Shown here one piece after another: positions 24,629 through 28,405 of a DNA stretch of 28,405 nucleotides. The translations under genes and the position numbers were made by a program. Location: NCBI GenBank assembly GCA_002350765.1, contig DEFK01000006.1, positions 1 to 28,405 of the forward strand, given 5' to 3'. The DNA is from Ruminococcaceae bacterium UBA2854 (GTDB lineage Bacteria > Bacillota > Clostridia > Oscillospirales > Acutalibacteraceae). The notes beneath the pieces are model-generated. The model was not told the DNA's origin and searched no databases. It saw only the letters and a program-made list of their open reading frames with translations. The first letter of the stretch is position 1; every line of letters starts with the position of its first letter.

Positions 24629-24700
24629 TTAGTTTTCTTTGCTATGATTGTTTAATCAAATTCTACTTATCTCGGGTTTTATTGTGAAAGTTTTTTCTGA

Positions 24701-25885
24701 TTATCCCAATCTCCAAGCATAGAATTTCACCTTTATAGTGTCAGCATCTTTTTTGGTATCGGAGTTAATAAAAATATGTACACGGCGGAATACTTGCTTT
24801 ACTTTTTCTAAAAATTCAACTTCATTTCCTGAATTGTAAGGGATATTATTAAACTTAATATTTCGTTTTTCACAAAGATAATTTTTCAGTCGTTCAACTG
24901 CCTCTGTCTTTTTATATGTTTCAATAACAAGTTTTTCTTCGGCAATATATGTTTCTAAAGGTAAACCGATAATAGAATCGCAGTCAATCTGAACGGATAG
25001 GTTATTCATTCCCGCATAATACATAACCGCTAATTTCGGAAAAATGGAAAAATAGTCGCTTTCACAAACTCTGCACCCATAACCGCAAATGGCTCTTTCG
25101 TATATCTTTGCTTTCCAAGAATGATTTAAAGAACATTTCCACCAAACACTATACATTGAGCTTCTCGAAATACTCTCTGGCGAAATATCCTTATTTTTCT
25201 CATAGTCCCATTCAGAAAGCAAATGTGCGTCGGTTGTCGCCAAATCATTATAACCGCTTAATACAGCTTTGTCAGCGCAAACGGGACACATTGCACCCTT
25301 CACTCTCGAATTTATAACCGATCTCCATTCATAACCGCAAGTCCGGCATTTCCACCACACGTTTTTTCTGGATTTCTCATTTACCATATCAGGCTTTAGA
25401 GGATAATTACGTTCTGACCACTCGTTTGCGAGCTGTGGATGAACAGTAGCAAAGTCATTGAATCCTTTTAAAAGTATCAATCCACTACAATACGGACATC
25501 TGCTGCCGCCTGAACGTGTTGAAATCAGCGTTTCCCATTCATTTCCGCAATCCTTGCATTTCCACCAAACCTTACGGTTAGCAAAAACTGTTACCTGAGT
25601 GGGAAGTAACGGCTCATTCTTTTTTGACCATTCAGCCGCTATTTCAGGTTTTTGAGACGAAAGGTCATTAAAACCTTTCAATATCTCGTTGTGAGAGCAG
25701 TAAGGACAACCGCTACCGCTTATTACTCTGTTTTTAACAGAAGCCTTCCATTCGTGACCGCATTTACCTTTCCACCATACTTTTTTGTTCGAGCCGTATG
25801 TAATGCTCTCAGGCTTTAGAGGTGAGTTTTTCTGCGACCATTCTGAAATCAATTCAGGACATACTTCTGCCAAAGCCTTTTTCAT
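24701..25885 (-). CDS. Zinc-ribbon repeat protein with Vsr-like C-terminus
   Basis: A 394-residue protein. Four tandem units of about 65 residues (1-265) each read roughly P-L--EWS--N-PL-P--V, then VWWKC--CG-EW, then CPYC: the DUF4379 zinc-ribbon type, presumably DNA-binding. Units 2 and 3 have two CxxC pairs; unit 1 has GKCGHEW and unit 4 has CSLNHSW, so these may use His. The C-terminal part (about 285-394) with LPLETYIAEEKLVIETYKKT then YLCEKRNIKFNNIPY resembles Vsr/PD-(D/E)XK endonucleases, although the active-site Asp looks replaced by Thr. The ATG at 25885 is preceded by GGGGAG at 6 nt; the ATG at 25891 touches that site. It lies at the element's right end. Such proteins are frequent orphan cargo and may act on DNA ends. 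Confidence 0.7.
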   Translation of the reverse strand: MKKALAEVCPELISEWSQKNSPLKPESITYGSNKKVWWKGKCGHEWKASVKNRVISGSGCPYCSHNEILKGFNDLSSQKPEIAAEWSKKNEPLLPTQVTVFANRKVWWKCKDCGNEWETLISTRSGGSRCPYCSGLILLKGFNDFATVHPQLANEWSERNYPLKPDMVNEKSRKNVWWKCRTCGYEWRSVINSRVKGAMCPVCADKAVLSGYNDLATTDAHLLSEWDYEKNKDISPESISRSSMYSVWWKCSLNHSWKAKIYERAICGYGCRVCESDYFSIFPKLAVMYYAGMNNLSVQIDCDSIIGLPLETYIAEEKLVIETYKKTEAVERLKNYLCEKRNIKFNNIPYNSGNEVEFLEKVKQVFRRVHIFINSDTKKDADTIKVKFYAWRLG

Positions 25886-25972
25886 ATTCATCTCCCCTTC
25901 TATCTGATATTATACAAATAAAAAGAGAAAGTAATAGTTTGCGATTCGATAAAAAGACACAATAAGGCAAAA

Positions 25973-26005
25973 AAACAGGCAAATCTTCAAAAGATTTACC
26001 TGTTT
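25973..26005 (-). terminator. Strong terminator of the greA-lysS transcript
   Basis: AAACAGGCAAATCTT pairs with AAGATTTACCTGTTT, one mismatch, 3-nt loop, followed on the minus strand by TTTTTTT. It is the only strong terminator past lysS. It lies beyond the right terminal repeat, so the element's end may contain the operon's terminator. Confidence 0.75.
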
Positions 26006-26020
26006 GACTAATAAACAATT

Positions 26021-26125
26021 ATGCGATTTTGTTGCCTTACACAAAACTCTGCACACTTTGGCGTAAGTTTGGCGTAAATGGCGTAAATTCGGGTTTAAGC
26101 TCAAGCTCGAAACCCGCATATACAC
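26021..26125 (-). repeat. Right terminal repeat with three GGCGTAA units
   Basis: ATGCGATTTTGTT, CTCTGCAC, then TTTGGCGTAAGTTTGGCGTAA and GGCGTAAATT, then AAACCCGCATATAC in the same order as at 33-138. All three units show GGCGTAA instead of GGTGTAA. About 26 kb separate the two copies, which are in the same orientation and bracket all accessory genes. Confidence 0.6.
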
Positions 26126-26141
26126 TGAACTTTTCTACCAT
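26037..26141 (-). pseudogene. Integrase-tail-like remnant directly after lysS
   Basis: A 34-residue frame starts with an ATG abutting the lysS stop and ends LKPEFTPFTPNLRQSVQSFV before TAA at 26039-26037. The FTPFTPNLRQ tail is like the C-termini of some phage and ICE tyrosine integrases, and the left repeat encodes the same. The rest of an integrase is missing, so this looks like a 3' fragment left next to an insertion point at the lysS 3' end. The integrase assignment is from memory and needs a search. Confidence 0.4.
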
Positions 26142-27629
26142 CTACTTATCGAGGGACTTCATTGTCGGGAAGAGGAGGACGTCGCGGATTGCGGGGGAAT
26201 CCGTAAGAAGCATTACCATACGGTCGATTCCGTAGCCGATACCGCCTGTCGGAGCCATACCGATATCGAGGGCGTTTAAGAAGTCCTCGTCGGTTGTATT
26301 AGCTTCCTCGTCGCCCGCGGCTAAGAGCTCTTCCTGAGCCTTAAAGCGCTCGCGCTGGTCAATCGGATCGTTGAGCTCGGAGTAGGCGTTCGCCATTTCC
26401 CAGCCGTTCATAAAGAACTCGAAACGCTCAACATAGTTCGGATCCTCTGGCTTTTTCTTAGTAAGCGGAGAAATCTCGATCGGGTGGTCCATTACGAATG
26501 TGGGCTGGATCATATGCTCCTCGGCAAATTCCTCGAAGAAGAGATTAAGGATATCGCCCTTCTTATGGTGATCCTCGAACTCTATTCCCTTTTCCTTAGC
26601 GACAGCCTTAGCCTCGTCGTCGGAATTAATCTCGTTAAAGTCTACGCCCGAATATTTTTTAACAGCGTCGAGCATTGTAATACGCTCGAACGGCTTGCCT
26701 AAATCCATTTCAACGCCGTTGTAGGTGATTTTAGTTGTGCCTAAAACCTCCTGCGCTACATGGCGGTAGAGCTTTTCGGTTAAGTCCATCATACCGTGGT
26801 AATCGGTATACGCCTGGTAGAGCTCCATAAGCGTGAACTCGGGGTTATGGCGGGTATCTACGCCCTCGTTACGGAAAACCCGTCCGATTTCGTAAACCTT
26901 CTCGAGTCCGCCTACGATCAATCTCTTTAGATAAAGCTCGAGAGAAATTCTAAGCTTTAAGTCCTCGTCAAGCGCGTTAAAATGCGTAAAGAACGGTCTC
27001 GCCGCGGCTCCGCCCGCGTTAGACACGAGCATCGGAGTTTCTACCTCCATAAAGCCCTGCTCGTCGAGGAAACGGCGGATTGAGCTTATAATCTGTGAAC
27101 GCTTAACGAAAGTATCCTTAACCTCGGGGTTCATAATTAAATCTACGTAACGCTGACGGTAACGCAGGTCTGTATTGGTAAGTCCGTGGTATTTCTCGGG
27201 TAAGGGCTGGAGCGATTTTGAGAGAAGCTTAACGGCTTCGGCGTGTACGCTTACCTCGCCCATCTGGGTTTTAAATACAAAGCCCTTTACCTCTACGATA
27301 TCGCCGATATCCCATCTTTTAAGAATAGCGTACTCGTCCTCGCCGAGGTCGTCACGCTTAGCGAAAACCTGCATTTTTCCGCTCTTATCGTGGACATCAA
27401 GGAAAGTTACCTTACCCTTTCCGCGTTTAGACATAACACGTCCCGCGATACAAACCGTTTTATTCTCGAGAGCGTCGAAGTTCTCGGAAATCTCGGCGCA
27501 CATTGTGTCGCGGTCGGAGGTAGTAACCTCGAACGGGTTTCTACCCATTTCCTTTAAAATATTCAACTTGTCATAACGAGCCTTTACGGGATCGCTGGAA
27601 ATCTGTATCTGCTTGGGATTATCAGCCAT
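26142..27629 (-). CDS. lysS: Lysyl-tRNA synthetase, class II
   Basis: A 495-residue enzyme that charges tRNA-Lys with lysine using ATP. The N-terminal OB-fold anticodon-binding domain (about 55-160) shows VCIAGRVMSKRGKGKVTFLD. The catalytic domain has motif 2 at FRNEGVDTRHNPEFTLME and motif 3 at GGIGYGIDRMVMLL, followed by the usual VLLFPTMK end. Full length for the bacterial family. I chose the ATG at 27629 (protein begins MADNPKQ): GAGGAG lies 8 nt upstream, whereas an upstream in-frame GTG at 27638 overlaps that site. Located 33 bp after greA in one operon. It is chromosomal, and the accessory region begins right at its 3' end. Confidence 0.97.
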   Translation of the reverse strand: MADNPKQIQISSDPVKARYDKLNILKEMGRNPFEVTTSDRDTMCAEISENFDALENKTVCIAGRVMSKRGKGKVTFLDVHDKSGKMQVFAKRDDLGEDEYAILKRWDIGDIVEVKGFVFKTQMGEVSVHAEAVKLLSKSLQPLPEKYHGLTNTDLRYRQRYVDLIMNPEVKDTFVKRSQIISSIRRFLDEQGFMEVETPMLVSNAGGAAARPFFTHFNALDEDLKLRISLELYLKRLIVGGLEKVYEIGRVFRNEGVDTRHNPEFTLMELYQAYTDYHGMMDLTEKLYRHVAQEVLGTTKITYNGVEMDLGKPFERITMLDAVKKYSGVDFNEINSDDEAKAVAKEKGIEFEDHHKKGDILNLFFEEFAEEHMIQPTFVMDHPIEISPLTKKKPEDPNYVERFEFFMNGWEMANAYSELNDPIDQRERFKAQEELLAAGDEEANTTDEDFLNALDIGMAPTGGIGYGIDRMVMLLTDSPAIRDVLLFPTMKSLDK

Positions 27630-27662
27630 TTTTAACACTCCTCTTTAAAAACCTGTTCCTTT

Positions 27663-28136
27663 TTATCTACCTATTTCAAGAATCTTTAAGCCGATTGCTC
27701 CGCTCGGAGTTTCAGCCTCTACAACGTCGCCGACGCTGTGGCCTACTAAAGCGCGTCCGATAGGACTTTCGTCGGAAATTTTACCCTCGGCGGGATTAAC
27801 CTCGTTAGCGCCCACGATTTTAAATTCACGGGTCGAGCCTGTAGCGATCATCTCTACCTTTACCTTGGAGGAAAGGCGAACGTGCTGTACGTTCTCGTCG
27901 CTCTCATCAATAAGCTCGTAATTCTTCAGCGTAGCCTCGATATCGCGGATACGAGCCTCCATAATAGCCTGCTCGTTTTTAGCGTCGTCGTACTCGCTGT
28001 TCTCGGAAAGGTCGCCGTAGGAACGCGCAAGCTTAATTTTCTCCGCCATTTCCTTACGTTTTTCGCCTTTAAGATACTTTAATTCTTCTTCTAAATTTCT
28101 CAGACCTTCTTCGGTCAGCATTATTTTCTTAGCCAT
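27663..28136 (-). CDS. greA: Transcription elongation factor GreA
   Basis: A 157-residue factor that rescues backtracked RNA polymerase by stimulating transcript cleavage. N-terminal coiled coil (about 1-75) with LKGEKRKEMAEKIKLARSYG and DLSENSEYDDAK, whose acidic tip (Asp and Glu) acts in the polymerase channel; C-terminal FKBP-like domain (about 80-157) with ISDESPIGRALVGHSVGDVV. Typical length of the family. The ATG at 28136 has AAAGGAA 8 nt upstream; an earlier in-frame start at 28184 adds 16 residues not seen in GreA and sits on the promoter. It leads the greA-lysS operon. Confidence 0.96.
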   Translation of the reverse strand: MAKKIMLTEEGLRNLEEELKYLKGEKRKEMAEKIKLARSYGDLSENSEYDDAKNEQAIMEARIRDIEATLKNYELIDESDENVQHVRLSSKVKVEMIATGSTREFKIVGANEVNPAEGKISDESPIGRALVGHSVGDVVEAETPSGAIGLKILEIGR

Positions 28137-28187
28137 ATTTAAATTCCTTTCAAATGGATTTTCACGCGTAATTTCGCATACCATATT

Positions 28188-28216
28188 ATTATAAAATTTT
28201 TACACGCTTATGTCAA
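28188..28216 (-). promoter_or_regulatory. Consensus sigma-A promoter of greA-lysS
   Basis: On the minus strand TTGACA (28216-28211), 17-bp spacer, TATAAT (28193-28188): a perfect match to the vegetative consensus, with its -10 box 51 bp upstream of the greA ATG (28136). Confidence 0.85.
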
Positions 28217-28259
28217 GTTTTTTATTATCCACGTCAAGTTTTTTAATTGTCCACGTCAG
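28211..28259 (-). repeat. Two phased 21/22-bp repeats upstream of the greA promoter
   Basis: The -35 TTGACA is preceded on the minus strand by TTGACG (28237-28232) and TGACG (28258-28254) with near-identical AAAAAAC spacers. Spacing of 21 and 22 bp equals two helical turns. They may be duplicated -35-like or UP-element sequence. Confidence 0.5.
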
Positions 28260-28405
28260 GCGTGAGCGTTCCTATTTAAAATGTGTTATCCCCCGTACGT
28301 TAAAATTCCTATGAAGTTTTGGATAGGGAGGATAGGTTCATCTAAATATTTTTTACCTTTTAACTCTTAACTCTTAACTAAACCATATCCCCCGTACTTA
28401 GTCAT
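28260..28405. repeat. Intergenic region with short duplications
   Basis: ATCCCCCGTAC occurs at 28288-28298 and 28387-28397, and TTAACTC is tandemly repeated at 28360-28380. No gene or known RNA was seen; it looks like part of a dispersed intergenic repeat. Confidence 0.35.

Noticed and set aside
25910..26125. A 71-codon minus-strand frame over the right repeat
   Set aside because: It runs through the strong terminator at 25973-26005 and is out of phase with the FTPFTPNLRQ tail shared by both ends.
26142..26165. Short match CTTCATT between position 1 and the lysS 3' end as an att core
   Set aside because: Only 7 bases agree and the flanks differ; not enough for an attachment core.
1..28405. 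tRNA, rRNA, CRISPR arrays and insertion sequences
   Set aside because: No tRNA T-loop pattern with matching arms, no rRNA, no regularly spaced long repeats with unique spacers, and no transposase were seen.

Overview
This window looks like chromosomal DNA from a low-to-moderate-GC gut Firmicute, most likely a Ruminococcus-like member of the Oscillospiraceae. That guess rests on strong AGGAGG-type ribosome binding sites, a greA-lysS housekeeping pair, secreted proteins with Thr-Glu-Pro linkers and starch-binding-like modules of the Ruminococcus type, and a conjugation block of the Firmicute VirB4/PrgI/CHAP/sortase B kind. No species can be fixed from sequence alone.

Layout. Positions 26142-28405 are core chromosome: greA and lysS, both on the minus strand, behind a consensus promoter. 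Almost everything to the left (about 30 to 26140) looks like an integrated, probably decayed, conjugative or mobilisable element. Its two ends carry diverged direct copies of a roughly 105-bp sequence with a triple GGYGTAA motif, which can also be read as the 3' tail of a tyrosine integrase gene. From the left the element holds: a complete XerC/D-type tyrosine recombinase and a SLOG-family protein (plus strand); then on the minus strand a regulatory block (sigma-70 region 4-like protein, small double zinc-knuckle protein, XRE repressor); a secretion block (Thr-Glu-Pro-linker protein and a 1005-residue subtilase-like protein); a DUF4062 protein typical of defence genes; a transfer block read right to left (ParA, ParB, giant thioester/Cna-B adhesin fused to PrgI, VirB4, an inserted AAA/DUF4143 ATPase, class B sortase, CHAP hydrolase); a 57-residue protein; a DUF6414-like protein; and a zinc-ribbon protein with a Vsr-like C-terminus.

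How the parts fit. ParA/ParB would maintain the element, PrgI and VirB4 are T4SS core parts, the CHAP enzyme opens peptidoglycan, and the adhesin is a candidate sortase substrate (TPKTG motif) for the neighbouring sortase B. No relaxase, coupling ATPase or VirB6-like gene is present in the window, so self-transfer is doubtful. The most unusual points are: the in-frame fusion of the sortase-anchored adhesin to PrgI; a ParA whose Walker A threonine is isoleucine; a subtilase lacking the canonical catalytic Asp; a hairpin that pairs with the ribosome binding site of the sigma-like gene; a recurrent 27-bp box upstream of integrase and cargo genes; a long, hairpin-rich leader upstream of parA; and two orphan defence-like genes (DUF4062 and zinc-ribbon/Vsr-like).
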